Part shown: positions 26,527 through 35,057 of the stretch, one piece after another
How the letters are laid out: every line of letters starts with the position of its first letter
Position numbering within the stretch: the first letter of the stretch is position 1
Assembly: GCA_018822805.1 (NCBI GenBank)
Contig: JAHJJU010000005.1
Span: 1-43,524, forward strand
Direction: 5' to 3'
DNA: 43,524 bases
Source of the DNA: a bacterium
GTDB lineage: Bacteria; Campylobacterota; Campylobacteria; Campylobacterales; Sulfurovaceae
Notes under the pieces: generated by a model
What the model saw: only the letters and a program-made list of their open reading frames with translations
What the model was told of the DNA's origin: nothing
The model's database searches: none
Program-made: the position numbers and the translations under genes

Positions 26527-27579
26527 TTAAGGTTTTTGCAGTTGTCCCGTCTGAAACTGAGAAAAGTTTTGCATACGATACTCTCTTTTAATAATCTTTT
26601 TTTCTCGTACCTCCAGCTCTTTTTCCCATTCTAATATTTCAAGTTCTCTCTCTTCTAGTTTTAATTCATCCTCATAATGTTCTTCTTCGGCCGCCACCAT
26701 TTGCTCCTCTTCTACCTCTACTTTGCCACCACTATACGCTTCACTATATGACGATTCACCTACTTTAACATATCGGGTATCTACAGCTGTATTTCCCATG
26801 CTGTCTGTAGCAATGTACATCACACTGTATTCTCCTTCTTTATTAATATCAATCTCTTCACTACTAATGAGTAGCAATTCACCATCTTCTTTGTCATAAG
26901 CTCTTGCTCCGGAATCAACAAAGGCTTCCCCTATTCGTAAATGCATGGGATTCTCACCAAAAATATATATGCTTGGCATGTTATTGCTTTTGGGGGACAC
27001 ATTTAACTTTTTCTTAGTACTTTGCGTAGAACTCTTCAGTTTAAATTTCTTCAACATCTCTATGTTGTCAATGCTACCACTACCTCGAATAACAAAACTG
27101 TGTACCCGTTTAATATCATTTAACTCTTCAAATTGATCTAAATCTTCTTGTAAATTTCTATTAAATCTTTGCCAAACTCCACTACGTGACTTTTCACCCA
27201 ATCCATACTGCATATAACCATCTTCACCACTTGGCGTATAAATTAAATATCGTTTTCCACCCTTGGTATCCATACCCACAATAATAACAAAATCTTCACT
27301 GTACTTCATCTGCCAAGAGAGGATCTTCTTATCCTCGGTCAGATCTTTGCCAATCATTAATTTATAAGCACTTTTTGTGCCTTCACCCTTTAACTGAATG
27401 ACTCGACTCTTTGTATTCTTATCGTAAACATTCTCAACCGTTCCATGAGATGAAGCATCTAAAAGTTGCCATCTGTCATTTTTTTTATCTTCAGCATCTT
27501 CATACATTATCGCAAATAGCTGACTGCCTGTAGGGAACATCATAAAAAAAAGTGTCAATAAAAATTTAAAATAATTCAT
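26527..27579 (-). CDS. Secreted protein with DUF5011-type Ig-like domain and charged C-terminal coiled coil
   Basis: The best start is ATG at 27579, with AAGGA seven bases upstream; the frame is open further upstream but without a ribosome site. The signal peptide is MNYFKFLLTLFFMM..., probably cleaved near QLFA. Residues about 25-175 form a beta-rich domain of the kind found in surface proteins of this group (WQLLD...SAYKL...LSWQMKYSEDFVIIV). Residues about 200-285 look like a DUF5011 bacterial Ig-like domain (IRIGEAFVDSGARAYDKEDGEL...GEYSVMYIATDSMGNTA). The tail from about 300 is a Glu/Lys-rich helix suited to a coiled coil. Partners and function are unknown; a surface or periplasmic structural role is plausible. 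Confidence 0.72.
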   Translation of the reverse strand: MNYFKFLLTLFFMMFPTGSQLFAIMYEDAEDKKNDRWQLLDASSHGTVENVYDKNTKSRVIQLKGEGTKSAYKLMIGKDLTEDKKILSWQMKYSEDFVIIVGMDTKGGKRYLIYTPSGEDGYMQYGLGEKSRSGVWQRFNRNLQEDLDQFEELNDIKRVHSFVIRGSGSIDNIEMLKKFKLKSSTQSTKKKLNVSPKSNNMPSIYIFGENPMHLRIGEAFVDSGARAYDKEDGELLLISSEEIDINKEGEYSVMYIATDSMGNTAVDTRYVKVGESSYSEAYSGGKVEVEEEQMVAAEEEHYEDELKLEERELEILEWEKELEVREKKIIKREYRMQNFSQFQTGQLQKP

Positions 27580-27757
27580 GTAGTAATCCTTAAAGTATAT
27601 TATATTATAAGTAATATAATAAAACAATAACAAACATTAAAGAGAAAAAATAGCAAAATACCTCACTACTCTGTTAAACGATTAAACTCCGTTCATTTAA
27701 CGATGCTTATAAACAAACTTTATGTATAATAACACAAAAATAATTGAAGGATATTTG

Positions 27758-28255
27758 GTGAGAAAATTTTTAATGCTTTTACTATCACTTGGTTTTCTCT
27801 CATGTAGTGATAATGAACCGACAGAAGAGACAACTTTAAGCAAAACAAACAATCACCCTTCAATAAACAAATCTACCAACCTGGTCAATAATAGTAACGG
27901 TGTAATATACAGCAACTATGCAGAAGCATTTAAAACAGCCAAAGCAGAAAACAAAGCTGTTTTTATTCTCTTTGCTACAGAGTATTGTCGCTGGTGTACA
28001 AAACTTAAACAAACAACGTTAAAAGATCCAAAAATTGTATCTCGTTTAGCTAAAGAATACGTGGTTTTATTTTTAGACAGAGATAAAAGTACTTATCCCT
28101 CAAAATATCGTGTAAAAGGTGTTCCGGCTGTCTATTTTACCGATAAAAATGAAGAAATTTTCACCTCAATGGTTGGCTACCATAAAGATCCACAAGACTA
28201 CATCAAATGGTTCAACTACATCCAAGTTGAATTGGAAAACACTCAATCTAATTAG
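27758..28255 (+). CDS. Thioredoxin-like lipoprotein
   Basis: The likely start is GTG at 27758, with GAAGG seven bases upstream; an ATG 36 bases earlier gives a poorer signal peptide. The N-terminus VRKFLMLLLSLGFLSC is a lipoprotein signal with lipidated Cys16, followed by a Ser/Thr/Asn-rich linker. The thioredoxin fold begins around residue 50 and has the active site C77-R-W-C80 and the cis-proline region GVPAVYF. Such proteins act in periplasmic thiol-disulfide exchange (SoxW or thioredoxin_7-like). The gene ends by overlapping the stop of the convergent HycG/NuoB-like gene. Confidence 0.8.
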   Translation: MRKFLMLLLSLGFLSCSDNEPTEETTLSKTNNHPSINKSTNLVNNSNGVIYSNYAEAFKTAKAENKAVFILFATEYCRWCTKLKQTTLKDPKIVSRLAKEYVVLFLDRDKSTYPSKYRVKGVPAVYFTDKNEEIFTSMVGYHKDPQDYIKWFNYIQVELENTQSN

Positions 28256-28764
28256 ATCTCAAGTGTCTCTATGTACGCTAATAATCCTTGCAGAAGCTTT
28301 TTGGGTTCAGGTGGACAACCTGCAATATGATACGCCGTAGAACAATGAATACTACTTTCACCTTTCAGTGCAAACGTATTTTTAAAGGGTGCATGAAAAA
28401 GAGGACAATCTCCAATAGCAATAACCCGTTTAGGCTCTTTTAATACTTTATACTTCTGCATACAATGATGATACATATTTTCCGTTAACAATCCTGTCAT
28501 TAACATGATGTCTGCCTCTCGAACATCATAAACAACTTCCACACCCAATTTAGAAACATTATACAAAGGATTAAAAAGACCCTGTAACTCAAGTTCACAA
28601 GCTGTACATGACCCTGTATCAATAATGTAAAGTTTAAGTTTAGAAGAGAATTTTGCTTTTATTGCTTCTTTCAATCTTTGTTGTAACGTTAATAATACAT
28701 CATCAATCAGAGGTTTGCTCAGGGCACGTTGGCGATTTTTCTCATTTTTTAATAATTTTAACAT
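28252..28764 (-). CDS. HycG/NuoB-like [4Fe-4S] small subunit
   Basis: This 170-residue protein is related to the small subunit of group 4 hydrogenases and to NuoB of complex I. The core has the cluster motif SCTACELEL (C-x2-C as in hydrogenases, not the adjacent CC of NuoB), then IAIGDC and IAGCPPEP, giving four Cys for an N2-like [4Fe-4S] cluster. The N-terminal 40 residues are a basic helix. It follows the HycE-like gene by 11 bases and so is cotranscribed with it. No membrane antiporter subunits or ferredoxin subunit are next to it. Its electron partner is unknown. Confidence 0.82.
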   Translation of the reverse strand: MLKLLKNEKNRQRALSKPLIDDVLLTLQQRLKEAIKAKFSSKLKLYIIDTGSCTACELELQGLFNPLYNVSKLGVEVVYDVREADIMLMTGLLTENMYHHCMQKYKVLKEPKRVIAIGDCPLFHAPFKNTFALKGESSIHCSTAYHIAGCPPEPKKLLQGLLAYIETLEI

Positions 28765-28775
28765 CTCTTTTCTCT

Positions 28776-30131
28776 CTATAAATCATTTGCTGAAAAGCTT
28801 AAAGGAACACTCTTTATAATCAGACCTAAACTAGAAACTTCATTACCTTTAAGACATTCAGAAAGCACTTGGGCATTTAAAAAACTTGGATCTCGAACAA
28901 AAAAACGGTCTATCTTTCCCTCTTTTAATGCAACATACATCATCAATTCACCAGCACTACTCTCAACATATGAGTAATATTCACCATTCATAACCGTACC
29001 TAAGAAAAAAGGTAAATTATGGTTTGGGAACAACTTTCTCATAATACGAATAGAACTGTAAATTTCAGTCAGTCTAATTTTAAAACGTGCAGCACTATCT
29101 CCTGTATCTTCGCTAGAGATATAAAAATCACTTTGGGTATAAAGCTTATTTTGCATTCGTCGGTCTAATCCAATATCTACACTGCGTGCCATAATACCAA
29201 CAAGACCATAAGAGAGGGTATCCTCCTTGCTAAGTTGACCTACTTCTATTAAGCTATTCCAAAATGAAGGAATAGCCTTTATCCATGTTTCAAACCAAGC
29301 AAGTTCTTTTTCTAGATAAAATAAAAAATCATAACAAGCATCTGTCTCTATAAAATTGGTATTTGGATTTACGGCATCAAAACCAAAACGATGTCCGGTT
29401 AAATCTCTCATCACTGCTCTACCTTGCTCTACCAATTTCATAAAAAAATATGAACCTTCTGAAAAATCAGCAAATTGTGACATCACAGCTAAATCATAAA
29501 GATGATTAATAATTCTCTCCAACTCCAATAAAAATATATGTCGCTGTTTTACAATTTTAGGAAGTTCTTTTTTGGCTGCTTGTAGTTGTATATTTAAATA
29601 AGCTGTCTGATAAGCGATACTCATGTTTCCGGAAATTCGCTCAACGATGGGTTTAGCATCATCCAGAGTAAGCCCTTCTAACATCTTTTCAATCCCTCTG
29701 TATTTATAAAAAGGCATTGTTTCAAAGTGCAAGATTTCATAATTACGATCAAAAAGTTGAAATTGAGAGGAGTCTAAATGGTAAGGGTGTGTGGGACCTA
29801 AAATAACTCCATGATTCTCATTCACAGGTTTACTGTCTTCTACTACAGATTCTATTGATACTTTTCTGTAGCTTTTTCGCATGGGGTAGAGATTTTTAGG
29901 AAAGTGTTCATGTTTGAGAAGTGGACGTTTGTCATTACTGTACAATATCTCAATACCAAAATCATCCGTAATCTTACGTTCAAACCACAGAGCTGTAGGA
30001 TACTCATGAGCGATGGATACCAAAGCAGGAGTTATTTTATTAATTCTCTCTTTGACCACTCGAAGATCATAAACAGTAATAATTTCAAAACATTCTTCCT
30101 GTTCTTGGGCAAATCTGGCTATAAGTCTCAT
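28776..30131 (-). CDS. HycE/NuoCD-like large subunit lacking Ni-Fe cysteine ligands
   Basis: The first part (about 1-90) is like the 30-kDa NuoC domain (LWFERKITDDFGIEI, then RPLLKHEHFPKNLYP). The rest is like the 49-kDa/HycE catalytic subunit (LGPTHPYHLDSSQFQLF, FYKYRGIEKMLEG, a long helix region, GHRFGFDAVNPN). Where hydrogenases have RICGICS, this protein has RISGNMS (29619-29639), and the C-terminal DPCxxC is DPSFLN. It therefore cannot bind a Ni-Fe centre in the standard way. The start is probably ATG 30131; the frame continues to a TTG at 30146. No good ribosome site is seen. It lies 42 bases after a coiled-coil regulator gene and is followed by the HycG-like gene. It resembles energy-converting hydrogenase-related (Ehr) proteins or complex I rather than a hydrogenase. 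Confidence 0.8.
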   Translation of the reverse strand: MRLIARFAQEQEECFEIITVYDLRVVKERINKITPALVSIAHEYPTALWFERKITDDFGIEILYSNDKRPLLKHEHFPKNLYPMRKSYRKVSIESVVEDSKPVNENHGVILGPTHPYHLDSSQFQLFDRNYEILHFETMPFYKYRGIEKMLEGLTLDDAKPIVERISGNMSIAYQTAYLNIQLQAAKKELPKIVKQRHIFLLELERIINHLYDLAVMSQFADFSEGSYFFMKLVEQGRAVMRDLTGHRFGFDAVNPNTNFIETDACYDFLFYLEKELAWFETWIKAIPSFWNSLIEVGQLSKEDTLSYGLVGIMARSVDIGLDRRMQNKLYTQSDFYISSEDTGDSAARFKIRLTEIYSSIRIMRKLFPNHNLPFFLGTVMNGEYYSYVESSAGELMMYVALKEGKIDRFFVRDPSFLNAQVLSECLKGNEVSSLGLIIKSVPLSFSANDL

Positions 30132-30173
30132 AAAGAGAGTATACAATAATTTATTTTAATTTAATGTTAATTT

Positions 30174-30842
30174 TTATTGTAATTTATTAAGTATATCTTC
30201 ATAATAATGATAGCAGCTCAAATAGATCTCATCATTTTCTACTTTTATTCTTCTATCTGCATTCATATGTGCTTTTTTTAATCGCTTGACTACTTTAATT
30301 TTTTGCTTTTCTTTAAAAATATTTGAATGTTCAAAAAATTCATCAAGTGTAATCCAACACTCCTCTTCATCATTGGGAATTTTCTCTACAGCGATAACTT
30401 CTTCTTTTATACGATTAAGATGATATTTATTTTCTAATTCAAGTCTTTTTTCAGTACTCATGTAATCTACCTGTTTCACATAAAGATTACGCATCTCAGT
30501 AAAAACTTGTTTAAGCAGTTCGATCTCTCCACGTAATGTTGTATTGATTTCAGTATTGGTCTGTTTTAGATCTGATATGCTCTCTTTTAAAACAGAGATG
30601 GTCTGTTCTTTGGAATTTAGAAGCTCTTGTACATCGATCAAATGAGGAGCCCTTTGTACGCTCTCTATCACCTCTGGCTCTTTCGTCTCTAATCTTGAAT
30701 TTAACTCTTTTTCTAATATAATGTAAATTTTACCATCAATTGTTTTTGATGGCAAAAGACCTTTTTTTATTTTTGCATAAACAGCCTGCCGTGATATTCC
30801 TTCTGATTTTGCATACTCTATAGGCTTAACCAATCTACTCAT
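30174..30842 (-). CDS. Helix-turn-helix coiled-coil protein, possible regulator
   Basis: The 222-residue protein begins with a short helix-turn-helix of MerR/excisionase type (VKPIEYAKSEGISRQAVYAKIKKG), followed by a wing-like strand. Residues about 75-140 are a long Leu/Glu/Lys-rich coiled coil. The C-terminal part (about 160-222) is another compact domain (EECWITLDEFFEHSNIFKEKQ...), reminiscent of DUF3972-type Campylobacterota proteins. No enzyme motif is seen. AAAGG lies upstream of the ATG. It is just upstream of the HycE/HycG-like pair on the same strand, so it may be cotranscribed with or regulate that pair. Confidence 0.6.
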   Translation of the reverse strand: MSRLVKPIEYAKSEGISRQAVYAKIKKGLLPSKTIDGKIYIILEKELNSRLETKEPEVIESVQRAPHLIDVQELLNSKEQTISVLKESISDLKQTNTEINTTLRGEIELLKQVFTEMRNLYVKQVDYMSTEKRLELENKYHLNRIKEEVIAVEKIPNDEEECWITLDEFFEHSNIFKEKQKIKVVKRLKKAHMNADRRIKVENDEIYLSCYHYYEDILNKLQ

Positions 30843-30993
30843 ATGTTAACCTTTATTAAAACTCAATGTTATTTATTACTCTAATCATACCATATAATAG
30901 TATTTTTGTAAATAACCAATAGAAAGTAACAGCAAGAAGCGTATTGAGGATTTGTTTGATTGAAGTTTATGAAAAAAGGAGGAGAGAGCAAGA

Positions 30994-31017
30994 CTGAACG
31001 GAGTTTACTCCGTTCAG
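30994..31017 (-). terminator. Terminator-like hairpin after the por operon
   Basis: A perfect 11-bp stem (CTGAACGGAGT pairing with ACTCCGTTCAG) with a 2-base loop lies 24 bases after the porB stop. On the minus strand it is followed by a pyrimidine-rich stretch containing TTTTTT about 15 bases on. The rest of 30843-31041 holds the likely promoter of the coiled-coil regulator gene (minus-strand TATGAT near 30885) and no other gene. Confidence 0.65.
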
Positions 31018-31041
31018 AAAATAGGGATTAAAGCCAGTCTC

Positions 31042-31995
31042 TTAGATTCTTGCTTCTTCTCTTCTTTGAAGAAGATCCCACTTCGCATCAACATCTTTTT
31101 GAACTTGTTCAATGATGTGTCTATACTGAGGTTTAAAGAGGTGTTTATAACGCCCTTGAGATGCCATATACTCTTCTACTGAGATAACATTTTTTGGTCT
31201 GTAAAGAATGTTAAGCTCATGTCCATCAATAATCTCATAGATTGGGAACATGAGTGAATCTGTTGAAAGATCCGTAATACCAATGGTATCTTTTGGATCA
31301 AATTTCCACTCTGTACAACATGGAGAAACCGTGTTAATGAAACATGGTCCTTCAGTCTCTAAAGCTTTTTGAAAACCTTTTGCCATGATTTTCCATTTGT
31401 TTGGAGCCAACTGTGCAACATACGGAGCACCATGAGCAGCCATAATAGAAACAATGTCTTTTTTCTTCTCTTTTTTACCGTAAGAGTGTGTACCAGCAAC
31501 GGATGTTGAAGTTGTTGCACCAACCGGTGTAGCAGAAGATCTTTGTCCACCTGTATTTGCATAATTTTCGTTATCTAGACAAATATACGTAAAGTCATGA
31601 CCTCTTTCCATTGCCCCTGATAACCACTGGAAACCAATATCAAAAGTAGAACCATCACCACCAAATGCCACAAATTTAACTGGTGCATCGTTGTCTTTAA
31701 GTCTACCTTTTTTCTTTCTTACTTTATGCATTACTTCTGCACCTGTAACAGCAGTAGCAGCATTTTCAAAACCAATATGAATCCAAGATGTATCCCATGA
31801 TGTAAATGGATAAACAGCTGTTGATACTTCCAAACAACCTGTGTTTGCAGCAACAACAAGGTTGTCATCTGTACAGTTCATTAACTCTCTAACAATCATA
31901 GAGTGAGCACAACCGGGACAGAGGGTATGTGCACCCTCAAATCTGTCATTATTTGTCGAGAACTCTTTTAAGTTCTTTATTGATGTAATTGCCAT
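31042..31995 (-). CDS. porB: Pyruvate:ferredoxin oxidoreductase beta subunit (TPP-binding)
   Basis: Together with PorA, PorC and PorD this makes the enzyme that interconverts pyruvate + CoA and acetyl-CoA + CO2 with ferredoxin or flavodoxin; in autotrophs it can run in the CO2-fixing direction. The beta subunit carries the TPP motif GDGSTFDIG, with the downstream NENYANTGGQRSSATP segment. It also has the Cys set for a [4Fe-4S] cluster (LCPGCAHSM, the later NTGCLEVS, and SPCCTEW). Length is 317 residues, normal. It is the last gene of the operon and is followed by a strong hairpin. It starts 3 bases after porA ends. Confidence 0.95.
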   Translation of the reverse strand: MAITSIKNLKEFSTNNDRFEGAHTLCPGCAHSMIVRELMNCTDDNLVVAANTGCLEVSTAVYPFTSWDTSWIHIGFENAATAVTGAEVMHKVRKKKGRLKDNDAPVKFVAFGGDGSTFDIGFQWLSGAMERGHDFTYICLDNENYANTGGQRSSATPVGATTSTSVAGTHSYGKKEKKKDIVSIMAAHGAPYVAQLAPNKWKIMAKGFQKALETEGPCFINTVSPCCTEWKFDPKDTIGITDLSTDSLMFPIYEIIDGHELNILYRPKNVISVEEYMASQGRYKHLFKPQYRHIIEQVQKDVDAKWDLLQRREEARI

Positions 31996-31998
31996 ATT

Positions 31999-33234
31999 TT
32001 AGCTCCTATCTGTTTGAAAAAATCCAAGTTTTGGACCTCTAAGTCCTGAAAACTGTTGGATGTCTGTTGTAATGTATCCAGCGTCAGCGTGTGCTTGTTG
32101 CTCTGTAAATATTCTTTTTGCCTCTTCAATTGAGAAGTCACGACCACCAAGACCATAAACAAAACCTGTCACCAATGGTCTATTTTTAGACGTGTACATG
32201 GCTGCCGATACTTCATTGTAGAATGCACCCATTGCACCACCTGGAGATGAACGATCCGTTACAGCAATAGATTTAGCATTTTTCAACGCTTCTCTAACTT
32301 CATCGTAAGGGAACGGTCTGAAACATCTAATCGCCACAACACCTGCTTTAATTCCTGTTTCAGCTCTAAGTTCTCTAGCTGCTACTCTTGCCGTCTCAAC
32401 CGTTGTTCCAAGACCAATAATAACAACATCAGCATCTTCCATATCATAAGACTCAACTCTCTTATATTCTCTACCTGTAAGCTCTTTAAACTCAGTAAAT
32501 ACGTCATCAATTACCGAACGTGAATCCATAATCGCTTTATGCTGTTTTGCTTTATGTTCAAAGTGCCAATCTTCCTCTGTTTGTGCACCATAAGTAACCG
32601 GTCTAGAGAAGTCAAGCATATCATCTACAGGTACAATCTCCCCTACAAATTTCTTTGCAGCTTCATCGGTTAATGGATAAACATTTTGTGCTGTATGGGA
32701 AGTAATAAATCCATCTTGATGAACCATAACAGGAAGTCTTACTGAATGATTTTCAGCGACTCTAAATGCACACAATGCAAGGTCATACGCCTCTTGTGCA
32801 TTAAATGCACCAAATTGAATCCAACCTGAATCACGTCCAAGGTACATATCAGCATGGTCACCACGTACGTTCAGTGGAGAAGCCAATGCTCTGTTTACAA
32901 CGTTTAATACAATTGGAAGTCTCATACCGGATGCTTGGTAAAGCACCTCTGCCATGAGTGCAAAACCTTGTGAAGATGTTGCTGTTGAAACACGTCCACC
33001 GGAAGCTGAAGCACCGATACATCCTGACATAGCAGCATGTTCAGACTCAACCATAACGAACTCTCCGTCAATATAACCATTTCCTACATATGAACCATAG
33101 TTCTCAACAATTGGAGTTGATGGCGTAATAGGATAAGCTACAACAACATCTACATCAGCTTGTCTTAAAGCTTGAGAAGCAGCATAGTTACCGTCCCAAA
33201 CTTCTCTTTCATTTAAATCAAATTTTACAGCCAT
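31999..33234 (-). CDS. porA: Pyruvate:ferredoxin oxidoreductase alpha subunit
   Basis: The alpha subunit contains the pyrimidine-binding part of the thiamine fold and the transketolase C-terminal-like domain. Recognisable segments are YPITPSTPIVENYG near the N-terminus, FVMVESEHAAMSGCIGASASGGRVSTATSSQG, the VNRALASPLNVRGDHADMYLGRDSGWIQFGA region and the C-terminal IRCFRPFPYDEVREALKNAKSIAVTDRSSPGGAMG. At 411 residues it is complete. It overlaps the stop of porD by one base. Confidence 0.96.
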   Translation of the reverse strand: MAVKFDLNEREVWDGNYAASQALRQADVDVVVAYPITPSTPIVENYGSYVGNGYIDGEFVMVESEHAAMSGCIGASASGGRVSTATSSQGFALMAEVLYQASGMRLPIVLNVVNRALASPLNVRGDHADMYLGRDSGWIQFGAFNAQEAYDLALCAFRVAENHSVRLPVMVHQDGFITSHTAQNVYPLTDEAAKKFVGEIVPVDDMLDFSRPVTYGAQTEEDWHFEHKAKQHKAIMDSRSVIDDVFTEFKELTGREYKRVESYDMEDADVVIIGLGTTVETARVAARELRAETGIKAGVVAIRCFRPFPYDEVREALKNAKSIAVTDRSSPGGAMGAFYNEVSAAMYTSKNRPLVTGFVYGLGGRDFSIEEAKRIFTEQQAHADAGYITTDIQQFSGLRGPKLGFFQTDRS

Positions 33235-33704
33235 TATGCTTCCTCACTTTTTTTCTCTTTTTTCTTTTTCTCAGGCCATGAAGCTAAAGACTCTTCTAAG
33301 TCAGCATGTTCATTAAACATAAGAAGTGATTTTGGATTGGTAGGGCAAACTTCTACACAAACTTCACATCCTTTACAATGATCATAATCAATTCCTAACA
33401 TCTGTTTATCTCTTGATAAGATAGATGAATCCGGACACCATACCCAACAGTTTTGACAATCAATACAGATGTCTCTGTTAAATACAGGTTTAATTACTCT
33501 CCATGAAGCAACAGTAGCTGTGTACGAGTTGTATCCTGAATATGTTCTCTCTTCAGCTTTCATGTTGGCAATACCTGTTGCATCACCATCAAATGAAGGA
33601 AGAACAGAACCTTGTGTCACTTCATCCCATCCAAGTAAATCAAAACCGGCTTCAAGTTGGCTTCTACCTCTATTGTCATTAGCTAATAATTTTAAATCTT
33701 GCAT
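33234..33704 (-). CDS. porD: Pyruvate:ferredoxin oxidoreductase delta subunit (2x[4Fe-4S] ferredoxin)
   Basis: This 156-residue electron-transfer subunit has two [4Fe-4S] motifs, CIDCQNCWVWCP and CKGCEVCVEVCPTNP, near residues 77-125. The N-terminal 70 residues are an extension seen in Campylobacterota PorD. The C-terminus is a Lys/Glu-rich tail. It lies between porC (12 bases upstream) and porA (1-base overlap) in the order gamma-delta-alpha-beta. Confidence 0.95.
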   Translation of the reverse strand: MQDLKLLANDNRGRSQLEAGFDLLGWDEVTQGSVLPSFDGDATGIANMKAEERTYSGYNSYTATVASWRVIKPVFNRDICIDCQNCWVWCPDSSILSRDKQMLGIDYDHCKGCEVCVEVCPTNPKSLLMFNEHADLEESLASWPEKKKKEKKSEEA

Positions 33705-33716
33705 TGTCGCTCCTCT

Positions 33717-34280
33717 CTACTTAACTTCGTTATAGGCTCTGGTAATTGCAGCCATGTTTCCATCAATAATTTTTTGAGGGAATTTAGCCAATACTCTAGC
33801 CATATTTTCTAAAAAATAATCCAATTCAAACATACCTGAAACCTTAACAAAAGCACCAAGCATTGGTGAGTTTGGAATAGATCTACCAATAGTATCTAAA
33901 GAGATTTGAACACAGTCAACGGTGAACACTCTATCTTCTTTCCCGGCCAATGCAGGGATTCCGGTAATAAGCTCTTCTTTAGAGAGGTGTGTCGTAATAA
34001 TATACTTAGTTGACTCTTTTTCATTTACTTCAATATTATCTGTAAATGCCAATGCAGGGTCAATAACCAAAACATAATCAGGATTCATAAATTTTGCGTG
34101 ATTAAAAATTTGTTCATCAGAAATTCTGTTATATGCTCTAAGAGCAGCCCCTCTTTTTGCAGAACCATAAAGTGCAAATGCCTGTACTTCTTTTCCTGTA
34201 GTTGCTACAACGTCACCTAAACCTTTAGCACCCGATACTGCACCTTGTCCAGCACGGCTGTGCCATCTTATTTCTGTCAT
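33717..34280 (-). CDS. porC: Pyruvate:ferredoxin oxidoreductase gamma subunit
   Basis: The gamma subunit starts MTEIRWHSRAGQGAVSGAKGLG, the family hallmark glycine-rich segment, and ends in a helix typical of PorG/PorC proteins. The ATG at 34280 has AGGAG six bases upstream; the frame is open 45 bases further but without a ribosome site. It is the first gene of the operon, with a -10 box at 34365-34360 on the minus strand. Confidence 0.94.
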   Translation of the reverse strand: MTEIRWHSRAGQGAVSGAKGLGDVVATTGKEVQAFALYGSAKRGAALRAYNRISDEQIFNHAKFMNPDYVLVIDPALAFTDNIEVNEKESTKYIITTHLSKEELITGIPALAGKEDRVFTVDCVQISLDTIGRSIPNSPMLGAFVKVSGMFELDYFLENMARVLAKFPQKIIDGNMAAITRAYNEVK

Positions 34281-34359
34281 GACTTCTCCTATCTTTTTAT
34301 CTATTATGAAGTATTGTAATCTCACCTCTCTTAAAAGGTCTTCATACTTACTAAAAAAA

Positions 34360-34388
34360 ATTATAATATTGAGTGAATGTATACATTC
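34360..34388 (-). promoter_or_regulatory. por operon promoter with 14-bp palindrome over the -35 position
   Basis: On the minus strand a TATAAT box lies at 34365-34360. Nine bases upstream is a perfect 14-bp palindrome, GAATGTATACATTC (34375-34388), which covers the expected -35 hexamer. The leader to porC is about 70 bases. The half-sites (TGTA/TACA) match those of the gltA palindrome, but with no spacer between them instead of four bases. Confidence 0.5.
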
Positions 34389-34394
34389 TATCCA

Positions 34395-35048
34395 CTATTT
34401 ATAACTTTCATCACTTTTTTTAATATAATCTATGGCTTCAACAATATTTTTACAGAGAGTTGATGCACATTTTTCTAACATTGAATGAGTAGAGTAGCCA
34501 GAAGTAACAGCTATAGCATGTATCTTGGCATTTTTAGCAGAGTCAATGTCCATACACGTGTCACCAATCATCCATGTTCTACTTTTATCATGTTCTAACT
34601 TTGTTAAAGCTTTCAAAATTGGTTCTTTATGAGGTTTTGGATTTTCAACATGCTCTCTTCCTATCAATACAGCAAAATGATGCATTAAATTCATATGTTC
34701 TAAAAGCTCTGTTGAGTATTGTCCTGTTTTAGTAGTTACCACACCTAATGTTGCGAATCTACTTGCCTCTTCAACTGCTTCTCTAGCTCCCTCTATTAAA
34801 ATGGTTTTTTCACAGTGAATGGTACGATAATGCATCTTATACGCATGTACATGTTCCTCTACTTTCTCTTCTTCTACACCTAATGTTCTAAACATGTTTT
34901 CTAAGGTATGTCCTATCTCATTTTTTATCGCTTCATTCGAAGGAACAATGCCTTCAAACGTTTCAAAAGCAACTTTAAAACCTTCTAGTATCGCTTCCGT
35001 TGAATCAATAAGTGTGCCGTCTAAATCAAATAGTATTGTTGCTTTCAT
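34395..35048 (-). CDS. HAD-superfamily phosphatase, phosphoglycolate phosphatase-like
   Basis: This soluble hydrolase begins MKATILFDLDGTLIDS, HAD motif 1 with both catalytic Asp residues. Motif 2 is in GVVTTKTG (Thr), and the conserved Lys is in ENPKPHKEPI. Motif 4 is MIGDTCMDIDSAKNA. The cap is a helical C1 domain, as in Gph and PpaX. About 217 residues from ATG 35048, which has AAGGA five bases upstream; the frame is open upstream but without a ribosome site. Substrate among phosphoglycolate-like compounds is not decidable. It follows yejF across a REPIN-like inverted repeat. Confidence 0.85.
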   Translation of the reverse strand: MKATILFDLDGTLIDSTEAILEGFKVAFETFEGIVPSNEAIKNEIGHTLENMFRTLGVEEEKVEEHVHAYKMHYRTIHCEKTILIEGAREAVEEASRFATLGVVTTKTGQYSTELLEHMNLMHHFAVLIGREHVENPKPHKEPILKALTKLEHDKSRTWMIGDTCMDIDSAKNAKIHAIAVTSGYSTHSMLEKCASTLCKNIVEAIDYIKKSDESYK

Positions 35049-35057
35049 TTTTTTCCT

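Noticed and set aside
27661-27710. Shared sequence ACTCCGTTCA between this region and the por terminator at 30994-31017
   Set aside because: The match is about ten bases, and the copy here is not in a clean hairpin; probably coincidence.
28776-30131. Annotation as a functional group 4 hydrogenase catalytic subunit
   Set aside because: Both CxxC motifs needed to hold nickel and iron are missing, so hydrogenase activity by the known mechanism is not possible.
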